A stretch of DNA of 64,000 bases from Desertimonas sp963772825. GTDB taxonomy: Bacteria > Actinomycetota > Acidimicrobiia > Acidimicrobiales > Ilumatobacteraceae. The notes under the pieces were generated by a model that did no database searches, had not been told where the DNA came from, and saw only the letters and a list, made by a program, of their open reading frames with translations. The position numbers and the translations under genes are program-made. Location of the stretch: assembly GCA_963772825.1 (NCBI GenBank), contig CAVYYX010000006.1:124001-188000 (forward strand), given 5' to 3'. Position 1 is the first letter of the stretch, and each line of letters opens with the position of its first letter. Shown piece by piece: positions 25,110-33,153 of this stretch.

Positions 25110-26197
25110 TGCCGGCACTGTCTCGCGACCTCTGCGTGCGGGCGCCGAAGGCGCTGCTCCACGATCATCTCGACGGCGGATTGCGCCCGGCCACCGTCGT
25201 CGAGCTGGCCGGCGAATACGGCTACACCAACCTTCCGACGACCGATGTCGACGAGCTCTCCACGTGGTTCAACCGCGGCGCCAAGCGCAACGACCTCGTC
25301 CTCTACCTGGAGACCTTCGCCCACACGATCGGCGTGATGCAACACCGTGACGCCATCGAGCGGGTCGCCTACGAGTGTGCCCAGGACCTCGCCGCCGATG
25401 GCGTGATCTACGCCGAGGTGCGCATGGCGCCCGAGCTTTGCACCGAGGAGGGGTTGACGCTCGACGAGGTGATGCAGGCGATCCTCGACGGCTTCGCCCG
25501 TGGTTCGGCCGGGACGCCGCTGACGATCTATGCCATCGCCACGGCGATGCGCACGGCGGCGCGCAGTTTGGAGATCGCCGAGTTGGCGGTGCGCTTCCGC
25601 GACGCCGGCGTCGTCGGCTTCGACATCGCCGGCGCCGAGGCCGGCTACCCGCCAACCCGCCACCTCGACGCCTTCCAGTACGTGATGCGCGAGAACTTCC
25701 ACGCCACGATCCACGCCGGCGAGGCGTTCGGGCTGCCGAGCATCTGGGAGGCCGTGCAGTGGTGCGGGGCCGAGCGCCTCGGCCACGGCGTGCGCATCGT
25801 CGACGACATCAAGGGTCCGGACGGCGCCGAGCAGCTCGGGCGTCTGGCGGCGTACGTCCGCGATACCCGAATTCCCCTGGAGCTGTGCCCCACCTCGAAC
25901 GTGAACACGGGTGTGTGCGCATCGATCGACGAACATCCGATCGGGATGCTGCGGCGGCTGCGCTTCCGGGTGACGGTCAACACGGACAACCGGCTGATGA
26001 GCAACACGTCGATGTCCAAGGAGTTCGAGAAGCTCTCGGCAGCGTTCGGCTGGGGCCTCGACGACTTCGAGTGGATGACGATCAACACGGTGAAGAGCGC
26101 CTTCGCCTCGTTCCCCGAGCGGCTGCGCCTGATCAACGCCGTGATCAAACCGCACTACGCCCTGCTCACCGCCGAACAAGCCCTCGGAGCACCGTAG
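25109..26197 (+). CDS. add: Adenosine deaminase family protein
   Basis: A 362-aa metal-dependent deaminase that converts adenosine (or deoxyadenosine) to inosine in the cytosol. Metal and catalytic residues are in order: LLHDHLDGGL (HxH near residue 20), TIHAGEAFG (His and catalytic Glu near 205), the conserved ERLGHGVRI His near 230, LELCPTSNVNTG, and VNTDNRLMSNT, where the usual DD of STDDP reads D-N. The Asp that binds zinc is kept. The length is usual for bacterial Add. It is coupled to the PhyH gene and followed 28 bp later by upp. With the importer upstream it forms a nucleoside salvage set. Confidence 0.88.
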   Translation: MPALSRDLCVRAPKALLHDHLDGGLRPATVVELAGEYGYTNLPTTDVDELSTWFNRGAKRNDLVLYLETFAHTIGVMQHRDAIERVAYECAQDLAADGVIYAEVRMAPELCTEEGLTLDEVMQAILDGFARGSAGTPLTIYAIATAMRTAARSLEIAELAVRFRDAGVVGFDIAGAEAGYPPTRHLDAFQYVMRENFHATIHAGEAFGLPSIWEAVQWCGAERLGHGVRIVDDIKGPDGAEQLGRLAAYVRDTRIPLELCPTSNVNTGVCASIDEHPIGMLRRLRFRVTVNTDNRLMSNTSMSKEFEKLSAAFGWGLDDFEWMTINTVKSAFASFPERLRLINAVIKPHYALLTAEQALGAP

Positions 26198-26225
26198 AAC
26201 CGATGTTGAGCAGTCAGGAGTTCTC

Positions 26226-26861
26226 GTGACCGTGACCGTGACGGTCGTCGACCACCCCGTGGTCGCCGATGCCCTCGCCCGGATCCGTGAGGTCTCGACG
26301 CCGAATGCGTTGTTCCGCCAGAACCTCGAGCGGATCGGCAGCCTGCTGCTGGTGCGGGCCACGGAGGACCTCCCGACGGTCGACACGACGGTCACCACGC
26401 CGCTCACCGAGGCACCGGCCCGGCGCCTTGCCGTGCAGCCGGTGGTCGTGCCGATCCTGCGAGCCGGCCTCGGCTTCGTGCATGCAGCCCAGGAGCTGCT
26501 GCCCGACGCCGATGTCGGGTTCATCGGGATCAGCCGTGACGAGGAGACGTTCGCCCCCAAGCCCTACGTCAACAAGCTCCCGGAGTCGCTCGCCGGCCGG
26601 CCGGTGATCGTCGTCGACCCGATGCTCGCCACCGGTGGGTCGCTGGTCCACACGATCGAGCTGCTCCTCGAGCGCGGCGCTCCCCAGCCGATCACGGCCG
26701 TGTGCGCGCTGTGCGCCCCGGAGGGCATCGACCGCCTCCGCCAGGCAGGTCTCTCCGTCCACGTCGTCACCGCGGCGATCGACGACCACCTCAACGACCA
26801 AGCCTTCATCGTCCCCGGCCTCGGCGACGCCGGCGACCGCCAGTTCGGCCCCCCCGCCTGA
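26226..26861 (+). CDS. upp: Uracil phosphoribosyltransferase
   Basis: A 211-aa phosphoribosyltransferase making UMP from uracil and PRPP. Diagnostic blocks are VVVPILRAGLGFV near residue 75, GFIGISRDEETFAPKPYVNKLP (the uracil-binding/hood region begins here) and the PRPP loop VIVVDPMLATGGS near 130. The C-terminus AFIVPGLGDAGDRQFG closes the active site with the GLGDAGDR motif. The start is the GTG at 26226, preceded by CAGGAG. It is the last gene of the salvage operon; a repeat-bounded pseudogene follows. Confidence 0.93.
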   Translation: MTVTVTVVDHPVVADALARIREVSTPNALFRQNLERIGSLLLVRATEDLPTVDTTVTTPLTEAPARRLAVQPVVVPILRAGLGFVHAAQELLPDADVGFIGISRDEETFAPKPYVNKLPESLAGRPVIVVDPMLATGGSLVHTIELLLERGAPQPITAVCALCAPEGIDRLRQAGLSVHVVTAAIDDHLNDQAFIVPGLGDAGDRQFGPPA

Positions 26862-26892
26862 CCCGCCCCGTTCTGGGCGGCCTGCGGTTCTT

Positions 26893-26940
26893 TGGCAGGT
26901 TTGGCGCCACCAACGTCGTCACAGGAACCGAAGAGTGGCG
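26893..26940 (+). repeat. Left terminal inverted repeat of the DUF559-gene cassette
   Basis: Contains the core GCGCCACCAACGTCGTCACA (26905-26924), found as an exact reverse complement at 27989-28008. Similarity continues outward (TTGGCA) and inward (GAAGAGT, GGCGC), giving about 45 nt of imperfect repeat. The stop codon of the enclosed reading frame lies within it. A third, solo copy lies at 49198-49252. Confidence 0.75.
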
Positions 26941-28010
26941 CTGTCGCAGTCAGCCGGTGCGGAACAGCTGTCGGCGCTGGCGATAGATCGTCGCCATCTC
27001 GGCTCCGACGGTGGCGGGGTCGGTCGCCGCCGACTCGTCGTAGCACACGACCTGCCAGCCGACGGCGGCGCACTCTCGCGGCGCTGTTGGTCGGCCGCCG
27101 ACCGAGGTCGCCGCCATGCCACCAGGAGTGACCCGGCTCGAAGCCGAGCCTGAGCTTCGGGCCAGGCGAGGTCGAGGTGGATGACCTCACCGTTGCGAAG
27201 CGTGACGGGGTGCTGGCGGACGGGCTCCGGAAGTCCAGCCGCGACGGCGGCGTCAGCGACGTCGATTTCAAGGCCGCTCTGCGCCGGCCGCGCTCGGTCG
27301 CCGACACGCTCGAGCCAGCGGCGCATCCTGTCGACCCCGCGGCGCCCAGGAGCGGCGATCTCGCCGCAGGTACTCGGCAGCCTGCGTCCGGGGTGATCAG
27401 GTCGAGGTGCCAGGCGTCCTCGGCGGCGCGCTCGAACCGGACGTCGTCGAAGATCGTGCTGCGAGACCGATCGAGCATCAGCGGCGGCGGGGCGATGCGC
27501 AGACCATCCGGCTCTGACGACGGACGTCATGATGGTCGATGCCACGTGCTGAACGACCGCTCCAGCCAGTCCGGCAACGAGCCCCGCCGACGCGTGATCG
27601 TACGTCAAGTCGATCAGGCCGTCGGGGCATCCATGTCGTATCCCGTACAACCGGGCTGCGGTCGGTCGCGGCGAGGAAGCTTCCGTCGCCAAGCCGAACA
27701 ACTGAGCGGCCATCGACTCGTTGCGCGAAACGACGGCGGAAAGTCGGCCAGTTCGACAACTCCTGGCAACACGCTGGCAAGGACGCCGCCCGCCGCTTCG
27801 CCTCGGTCGATCGTGCTTCGGGACACGCCGCTGGACGAGTTGGCGCACCGTCGCAACACCGAACTGTGCGGCGAACAGTCGCAATGCTTCCGGCCGGTCG
27901 AGCACCCCACGGTGTGCAATGGCTTCCACAACCGTCCTGGGCGCGCGGGGAGACTGCGAAACGGAAAGGCGCTGACTCTTTGATTCCGTGTGACGACGTT
28001 GGTGGCGCAC
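26919..28010 (-). pseudogene. DUF559/AbiEi-like protein gene, frame broken at several points, bounded by inverted repeats
   Basis: The long frame begins at GTG 28010 and stops at 26919, both inside the flanking inverted repeats. The N-terminal part (RLFAAQFGVATVRQLVQRRV, then AARLYGIR) matches the winged-helix start of proteins annotated as AbiEi-like antitoxin/DUF559. A C-terminal part (AGLPEPVRQHPVTLRNGEVIHLDLAWPEAQ) matches their PD-(D/E)XK endonuclease-like domain. Between and after these, the recognisable pieces lie in other frames: SRSTIFDDVRFERAAEDAWHL near 27400-27480 and GHSWWHGG near 27115-27140. At least three shifts are needed, so the gene is either degenerate or badly sequenced. 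A toxin-antitoxin role is not supported, because no AbiEii partner is present. Confidence 0.6.
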
Positions 28011-28020
28011 GATCGTGCCA
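27970..28020 (-). repeat. Right terminal inverted repeat of the DUF559-gene cassette
   Basis: Reverse complement of the left repeat. The core, 27989-28008, is identical over 20 nt; TTGGCA lies outside it and AAAGAGT and AGCGCC lie inside. It contains the GTG start (28010) of the enclosed frame, so the coding sequence runs from one terminal repeat into the other. Confidence 0.75.
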
Positions 28021-28049
28021 ATGACACTGATCTTCCCCAGATTATCGGG

Positions 28050-28430
28050 TCAGGTGGTGGTCTCGGTTTGGCGGAGGAACGTGAGCGAGTCCCAGTAGTC
28101 GGTGCGGCGGGTGATCAGGCCGTCGTGGACGTCGACGACCATCACGCCACGGACATCGATGGGATGGTCGTCGCTGGTCGCCGTCAATCGGTACTGCACG
28201 ACGACGCGGTCGCCGGCGGCGATCACTGACTCGACGTCGTAACGCAGGCCGGGCAGCGTGGCGAGGAAGCCGGGCAGCCTCGATCGGTACTCCTCGGCAC
28301 CGACCGAGCCGCGCCCGAGGGCGCTGGCGTGCTCGTTGACGAACCCCGGCGCGACGTGGGCGGCGATCGCATCGGGGTCGCCACCGGCGAACGACGCCAA
28401 GTACGAGAGGGTGAGCTCCTCGGGGCTCAT
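28050..28430 (-). CDS. SnoaL-like/NTF2-fold protein
   Basis: A 126-aa single-domain protein of the SnoaL-like polyketide cyclase/NTF2 family: LTLSYLASFAGGDPDAIAAHV at the start, then PGFVNEHASALGRG, the strand RVVVQYRLTATSDD and VRGVMVVDVHDGLITRRTDYWD, which is the family end. Members isomerise, hydrolyse or simply bind small ligands in a conical pocket, and the sequence does not choose between these. It is coupled (ATGA) to a VOC protein gene and forms a three-gene operon reading away from the FadR-type regulator. Its upstream promoter region holds a predicted FadR operator. Confidence 0.8.
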   Translation of the reverse strand: MSPEELTLSYLASFAGGDPDAIAAHVAPGFVNEHASALGRGSVGAEEYRSRLPGFLATLPGLRYDVESVIAAGDRVVVQYRLTATSDDHPIDVRGVMVVDVHDGLITRRTDYWDSLTFLRQTETTT

Positions 28431-28912
28431 CGCCCCCAGACTGCCCGGGCCGTGGCGTACACGCCCTGATCGAAGGAGAACTCGATCATGTTGCCGTCCG
28501 GATCGCTCAACATGCACACGTAGCCGATCGGCGGCGGCAGTTGCTGCGGGGCCATCGCCAGGCATCCCGCCTCGCCGGCGCCACGCGCCGCCTCGTCGAG
28601 CGCCTCCCGGGTGGGCAGCTCGATGCCGAGGTGGGCGAACGGGGCGAGCACCTCCTGGGGATATGCCTTGAACGGGTCGGTCGCCGGCAGGAACTGGGCG
28701 AGGACGAGGATGAACGGCCGCTCCACGGACTCGGGCTGGCCGAGCCAGGCGCCGAACCCGAGATCGTCCTGGCGCTTCTCGAGCAGGCGCAACGGGGTGA
28801 ACCGCTCGTACCAGGAGATCGAGGCGTCGATGTCGGCAACCCGCAAGGCGACGTGAGTCCACGTCGGAGTCGTCGGGCGCAACTCGTGGAGCACCTCGCC
28901 CGGGTCACTCAC
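28427..28912 (-). CDS. VOC family (glyoxalase/extradiol dioxygenase fold) protein
   Basis: A 161-aa vicinal-oxygen-chelate protein with two beta-alpha-beta-beta-beta modules. Metal-ligand candidates are the His in TWTHVALRVADID (near residue 20) and the Glu in SDPDGNMIEFSFDQG (near 145). PIGYVCMLSDPDGN is typical of the second module. The reaction is unknown; it could be a lyase, isomerase or dioxygenase on a small acid. It lies between another VOC gene (8-nt overlap) and the SnoaL-like gene (4-nt overlap), so the three proteins are made together. Confidence 0.82.
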   Translation of the reverse strand: MSDPGEVLHELRPTTPTWTHVALRVADIDASISWYERFTPLRLLEKRQDDLGFGAWLGQPESVERPFILVLAQFLPATDPFKAYPQEVLAPFAHLGIELPTREALDEAARGAGEAGCLAMAPQQLPPPIGYVCMLSDPDGNMIEFSFDQGVYATARAVWGR

Positions 28913-29396
28913 GGGTCTGTCCCGCGCCGATCTGGGGGTCGTCGCCGCCCTTCACCCAGAGCACGAACGTGTTGCCCCACGGGTCGAGGAAGGCGGCGTT
29001 GAACCCGTTGAACTCCGCCCAGAAGTGATCGCGCCACAGCACCGTCGCTCCCCGCTCCTCGGCCTCGCCGAGGATCCGCTCGATCGAGTCGTCGTCGCTG
29101 ACCAGGATCCAGGTCCGCGTCGCGCGGCCGTCTCGCGACACATCACGCGGGTCGGCGCCCTCGGGGTCCGGGTGCGGTCGGGCATTGGCGGTGTTGAAGA
29201 TGCCCATGTGCAGGTTGCCGGTCGGCCCCTCGCTGCCGTCGTCGAGCAGGAACTTGCCGCCCGGCACGATGCGGTGAAACGAGCCCGCCGGCCGTGGTTC
29301 GACCTCCCAGCCGAACACGGCGGCGTAGAACTCGGCCGCAGCTTCCGGGTCCGTGGACGGAAAGTCGACGAAGATCAGCGTGTTCGGGTATGCCAC
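28905..29396 (-). CDS. VOC family protein
   Basis: A 163-aa VOC-fold protein: LIFVDFPSTDPEAAAEFYAAVFGWEV at the N-terminus, NLHMGIFNTANA in the middle and GFNAAFLDPWGNTFVLWVKG at the end. A His metal ligand is not present in the first strand (LIFVDFPS), so metal binding may be lost or differ from classical glyoxalases. It is the first gene of the minus-strand VOC-VOC-SnoaL operon and starts 95 bp from the divergent FadR-type regulator, with the predicted operator between them. Confidence 0.8.
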   Translation of the reverse strand: MAYPNTLIFVDFPSTDPEAAAEFYAAVFGWEVEPRPAGSFHRIVPGGKFLLDDGSEGPTGNLHMGIFNTANARPHPDPEGADPRDVSRDGRATRTWILVSDDDSIERILGEAEERGATVLWRDHFWAEFNGFNAAFLDPWGNTFVLWVKGGDDPQIGAGQTRE

Positions 29397-29431
29397 GGCG
29401 CCAACCTAGCAACCGCACTCCGTACGGTCCG

Positions 29432-29444
29432 ACGGTCAGACCAT
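29432..29444. promoter_or_regulatory. Predicted FadR-type operator (site 1)
   Basis: ACGGTCAGACCAT; read on the other strand it is ATGGTCTGACCGT, one base from the perfect palindrome at 43383. It lies between the divergent VOC operon (start 29396) and the regulator gene (start 29492). It fits the t-GT-n-AC-a form described for operators of the FadR subfamily of GntR regulators, so autoregulation is likely. Two partial half-site copies (ACGGTCC at 29424 and GGACCAT near 29460) lie next to it. Confidence 0.55.
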
Positions 29445-29491
29445 CAGCCCGCAAGACCATCGGACCATCGACCGGCCGATACCATCGCCCC

Positions 29492-30220
29492 GTGTCCGCC
29501 GTCGAGTCGACGATGATGTTCGAGCCGATCGGCCGCGAGACGCTCAGCGGGCGGATCCGCGAGCAACTCGTGCAGCGCATCTCCACCGGCGAGCTCGAGC
29601 CAGGGGCGCGCATCCCGTCGGAGCGGGCCTTGTCCGAGCAGTTCCGGGTCGCTCGCACGTCGGTGCGCGAAGCGATCCAGGGACTCGTCTCGCTGGGCAT
29701 CATCGAACGTCGGGGCAACCGTTCGTTCGTCGCCGAGCAACTGCCCGATATCACGCTCAGCGCCCTCGACGACGACCCCAAGAACTTCGTTCGCCAGCTC
29801 TTCGAGACCCGCCGCACCTTGGAGCTGCCGATCATCCGCTTCGCCGCCGACCGCGCCGACGACGACGCACGCGCCGAGATCGCCGACGTCGCCCAGCGCT
29901 TCCGGGCGGGCATCGGACTCGCCGAGTTCCGCCGCCTCGACCGGCGCTTCCACGCCACCATCGCCCGGGCGTGCGGCAACCCGCTGCTCGTCGAGGTGTA
30001 CAGCAAGGTCCTCGCCCGGCTCTTCGAGTCCGACGAGTTCGATCGCCTCTTGACCTCGACGCGCAACCGGCCCGAGGTACGCCGCATCGTCGACGCCTCG
30101 GCCCGCCACCACGCCGCCATCGCCGCGGCGATCGCCGCCGGGAACGCCGACGACGCCGTCCGCCAGGGCGCCCGCCATCTCGATGCCGTCGAACGCGGCA
30201 TCGTCGACCGCCTCGTGTAG
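29492..30220 (+). CDS. GntR-family transcriptional regulator, FadR subfamily
   Basis: About 242 aa from GTG 29492 (ATG 29513 is an alternative). The N-terminal winged helix-turn-helix is complete: ISTGELEPGARIPSERALSEQF, then VARTSVREAIQGLVSLGIIERR. The C-terminal FCD ligand-binding domain shows FETRRTLELPIIRFAADRA, FRRLDRRFHATIARACGNPLL with the metal-binding Asp/His pattern, and RHHAAIAAAIAAGNADDAVRQGARHL at the end. FCD regulators sense carboxylic acids and usually repress catabolic genes. It precedes a VOC-cupin-hydantoinase operon and is divergent from the VOC-SnoaL operon; matching operators are predicted at 29432, 43383 and 50652. Confidence 0.9.
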   Translation: MSAVESTMMFEPIGRETLSGRIREQLVQRISTGELEPGARIPSERALSEQFRVARTSVREAIQGLVSLGIIERRGNRSFVAEQLPDITLSALDDDPKNFVRQLFETRRTLELPIIRFAADRADDDARAEIADVAQRFRAGIGLAEFRRLDRRFHATIARACGNPLLVEVYSKVLARLFESDEFDRLLTSTRNRPEVRRIVDASARHHAAIAAAIAAGNADDAVRQGARHLDAVERGIVDRLV

Positions 30221-30230
30221 GGAGGAACCG

Positions 30231-30704
30231 ATGATCACCGGAATGAACCACGCCGTGCTCTACGTGCGCGACGCCCGCGCCCAGCAGCGCTTCTACGCCG
30301 ACGTGCTCGGCTTCACCACGGTGGTCGGCGACGATGACGGTCGCTTCGCGTTCATGCGCGCCCCCGCCTCGGAGAACCATCACGACATCGCCTTCTTCTC
30401 GATCGGCGCCGGTGCCGGGGCGTCGACGGCGGGGCGGACGAGTGTCGGTCTCTACCACCTCGCCTGGCAGGTGGCGACGATCGAGGAGCTGGCCACGATC
30501 CGCGAGCGATTGCAGGCGGCCGGGGCGCTGGTCGGGGCGTCCGACCACGGAGCGAGCAAGAGCTTGTATGCCGTTGATCCCGACGGCCTCGAGTTCGAGG
30601 TGATGTTCCCGGTGCCTGCCGACGCGTGGGGTGACGAGGAACATGACGCCGTCATCCGCCCGCTCGACCTCGCGCGCGAGCTGGAGAGGTTCGGGGGCCG
30701 ATGA
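30231..30704 (+). CDS. VOC family dioxygenase-like protein
   Basis: A 157-aa vicinal-oxygen-chelate protein similar to one-domain catechol-2,3-dioxygenase-like enzymes. Metal ligands are apparently complete: His in GMNHAVLYVRD (near residue 7), His in GLYHLAWQV (near 75) and Glu in DGLEFEVMF (near 125). The segment SDHGASKSLYAVDPDG is typical of this group. Start ATG 30231 has a clear GGAGGA 5 nt upstream. It opens an operon that continues with a cupin protein and hydantoinase A and B through 4-nt overlaps. The substrate is unknown. Confidence 0.85.
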   Translation: MITGMNHAVLYVRDARAQQRFYADVLGFTTVVGDDDGRFAFMRAPASENHHDIAFFSIGAGAGASTAGRTSVGLYHLAWQVATIEELATIRERLQAAGALVGASDHGASKSLYAVDPDGLEFEVMFPVPADAWGDEEHDAVIRPLDLARELERFGGR

Positions 30705-31075
30705 ACCTGCAGAACCAGTACTGCTATTTCTTCGACGATGCCGCGTTCGCCGAGACGGACCGCCCTGGGTTTCGCCGGCGGGTGATCACGGGCGATCGTC
30801 TGCAGTTGTGGTTCTGGCGGATCACGGGCGGAGCGACGGGGTCGTTCCTCCATCACCATCCGGACAACGAGCAGCTCGGGATCGTCGTCCGCGGCGCGTT
30901 GGACTTCCGGATCGGCGAGCCCGACGACGAGCGTCGCACCGTGCTCAACGAGGGCGATGTCTACCTCGCGCCGAGCGATGTGTGGCACGGCGACTCGGTG
31001 TTCATCGGCGACGAGGAGTACGGCGAATGTTGGATCCTCGACGTCTTCGCTCCACCCCGCGCTGATCTGTCGTGA
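30701..31075 (+). CDS. Cupin domain protein
   Basis: A 124-aa single-cupin protein. Cupin motif 1 is visible as GSFLHHHPDNEQLGIVVRG (His, His and Glu metal ligands near residues 50-56) and motif 2 as LAPSDVWHGDSVF (His near 95). The metal set is therefore complete. Such small cupins act as dioxygenases, epimerases or ligand sensors. It overlaps both neighbours by 4 nt (ATGA before; GTGA after), so it is translated with the VOC dioxygenase and the hydantoinase subunits and probably works on the same substrate line. Confidence 0.82.
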   Translation: MNLQNQYCYFFDDAAFAETDRPGFRRRVITGDRLQLWFWRITGGATGSFLHHHPDNEQLGIVVRGALDFRIGEPDDERRTVLNEGDVYLAPSDVWHGDSVFIGDEEYGECWILDVFAPPRADLS

Positions 31076-33153
31076 CTCGCGATCTGCGCCTCGCGGTCGA
31101 CATCGGGGGGACGTTCACCGATGTCGTGCTGGTCGATGCCGGCTCGGGCACGGTGGTCGTCGAGAAGGTGCTGACGACGCCGTCGAAGCCGCTCGATGGT
31201 GTGCGTCAGGGAGTCACCCAGTTGCTCCGCCACGCCGAGGTCCGCCCATCGGAGATCACGGCGCCGATCGTGCATGCCACGACGTTGGTGACCAACGCGT
31301 TGATCGAGGGCAAGGCGGGTCGCGCCGGTTTGGTGACCACGCAAGGGTTCGGCGACACGTTGTTGATCCGCGATGAGCATCGCTACGACATGTACGACCT
31401 GCAGATCGAGTTCCCGGCGCCGCCGATCCCTCGCGAGTTGACGTTCGAGATCGCCGAGCGGGTGCTGGCGAGCGGGGTGGTCCATCAGGTGCCGAGCGAT
31501 GCCGATCTCGCCGCGTTGACGACGGCGCTGCGTGAGGCTGAGGTCGAGGCGGTCGGCGTATGTCTGCTCAACTCCTATGTCAACGGCGCCAACGAGCGGC
31601 GCATCGCCGACCATCTGGGCGGCGAGCTCGGCGTGCCGGTGTGCATCTCCGCCGACGTGTCGCCGCAGCTGCGCGAGTACCCGCGGATGGTGACGACGGC
31701 GTGCAACGCGTCGACGATGCCGGTGATCGGCCCGTACCTCGACGAGCTGCAGACGTGGCTGTCCACCGAGGGCTTCGGCGGCACCGTGCTGATGATGCTG
31801 TCCAACGGTGGCGTGGTGTCCGCCGACGATGCGGCACGCACTCCGATCCGCCTCGTCGAGTCCGGCCCGGCAGCCGGCGCGCTCGCCGGCAGCTGGTACG
31901 CCCGACGCCTCGGCGAGCAACGGCTGTTGTGTTTCGACATGGGCGGCACCACCGCCAAGGCCTGTCTCGTCGAGCACGGCGAGCCGACCCTGACGACGTC
32001 GTTCGAGGTCGCCCGCATCTACCGGTTCAAGAAGGGCTCCGGGTTCCCGGTGTCGGTTCCGTCGATCGACCTCGTGGAGATCGGCGCGGGCGGCGGGTCG
32101 ATCGCCCACACCGACCAGTTCGGGCTGCTCAAGGTCGGGCCGGAGTCGTCGGGCGCCGAGCCCGGTCCGGCGTCGTACGGCCGCGGCGGCACGCAGCCGG
32201 CGGTCACCGACGCCGATGTCGTGCTCGGCTTGCTCGACCCGTCCGCCTTCCTCGGCGGCGACATGCCACTCGATGGATCGGCTGCGGCGGCAGCGCTCGA
32301 CACGGTCGGATCGGCGCTCGGTCTCGACACCGTCACGGTGGCGGCCGGGGTGTTCGAGATCGTCAATCAGAACATGGCCGCGGCGGCGCGGATGCATGCC
32401 GTCGAGCACGGTGTCGACCTGCGCGGCGTCGCCGTGCTGGCGTTCGGCGGGGCCGGTCCGGTGCATGCCTGCGGCGTCGCCGAGCTGCTCGATTCCGATC
32501 GGGTGGTGTTCCCGGTCAACGCCAGCGTGTTGTCGGCGTTCGGCACGCTGGTCTCGCCGGTGCGCATCGACCTGGCCCGTTCGATGCCCCGGCGCCTCGA
32601 CGCCATCGACGCCATCGAACGCGATGCGATGCTCGACGAACTGCGCACCGAAGGGCGGCGCGTGCTCGCCGCCGCGGGAGCGTCGCCGGAGGCTGTGCGC
32701 TTCCGCTACGGGATCGACGCCCGCTACGCCGGCCAGGGCAATGAGGTCACGTGCTGGATCGGGGAAGGGCCGGGATGGCCGGCCGGCGACGACGACGTGA
32801 CGGCCGCCTTCGAGCACGAATACCGCCAGATCTTCGGGATGACGATCCCCGACGTCGCCGTCGAAGTGGTCACGTGGCGGCTGTCGGTCACCGCCGACAC
32901 CGGATCCGTCGAACCAGCGCTCGGCGCCACCGGCTCCGGAGCCGAGCCGTTCACCCGCCGCCCGGTCGTGTTCGACCGCAACGGCGCTCCGGTCGACACA
33001 CCGGTCTATCGCCGCCACGACCTCGGCGCCGGGGCGACGTTCACCGGGCCGGCAATCGTCGAGGAACGCGAGACCACGGCCGTCGTCCGCCCCGGCTGGT
33101 CCGTCACCGTCGCCGACGACGGCAGCCTGATCGCAACGCGCGGTGAGCGATGA
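31072..33153 (+). CDS. hyuA: Hydantoinase/oxoprolinase family subunit A
   Basis: A 693-aa ATP-binding subunit of the hydantoinase A/5-oxoprolinase/acetone carboxylase superfamily. The N-terminal ASKHA phosphate motif is AVDIGGTFTDVVLVD (residues 6-20), the second is LCFDMGGTTAKACLV near 285, and the glycine-rich LVEIGAGGGSIA lies near 330. The C-terminal block GPAIVEERETTAVVRPGW is typical. With subunit B it forms an ATP-driven amidohydrolase (or carboxylase) acting on cyclic amides such as hydantoins, N-methylhydantoin, 5-oxoproline or caprolactam. Acetone carboxylase is less likely because no gamma subunit gene follows. It starts at GTG 31072 and is coupled to hyuB. Confidence 0.9.
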   Translation: MTRDLRLAVDIGGTFTDVVLVDAGSGTVVVEKVLTTPSKPLDGVRQGVTQLLRHAEVRPSEITAPIVHATTLVTNALIEGKAGRAGLVTTQGFGDTLLIRDEHRYDMYDLQIEFPAPPIPRELTFEIAERVLASGVVHQVPSDADLAALTTALREAEVEAVGVCLLNSYVNGANERRIADHLGGELGVPVCISADVSPQLREYPRMVTTACNASTMPVIGPYLDELQTWLSTEGFGGTVLMMLSNGGVVSADDAARTPIRLVESGPAAGALAGSWYARRLGEQRLLCFDMGGTTAKACLVEHGEPTLTTSFEVARIYRFKKGSGFPVSVPSIDLVEIGAGGGSIAHTDQFGLLKVGPESSGAEPGPASYGRGGTQPAVTDADVVLGLLDPSAFLGGDMPLDGSAAAAALDTVGSALGLDTVTVAAGVFEIVNQNMAAAARMHAVEHGVDLRGVAVLAFGGAGPVHACGVAELLDSDRVVFPVNASVLSAFGTLVSPVRIDLARSMPRRLDAIDAIERDAMLDELRTEGRRVLAAAGASPEAVRFRYGIDARYAGQGNEVTCWIGEGPGWPAGDDDVTAAFEHEYRQIFGMTIPDVAVEVVTWRLSVTADTGSVEPALGATGSGAEPFTRRPVVFDRNGAPVDTPVYRRHDLGAGATFTGPAIVEERETTAVVRPGWSVTVADDGSLIATRGER

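Noticed and set aside
26919..28010. A type IV toxin-antitoxin (AbiE) system.
   Set aside because: Only an AbiEi-like N-terminal domain is present, the gene is frame-broken, and there is no AbiEii nucleotidyltransferase toxin gene beside it.
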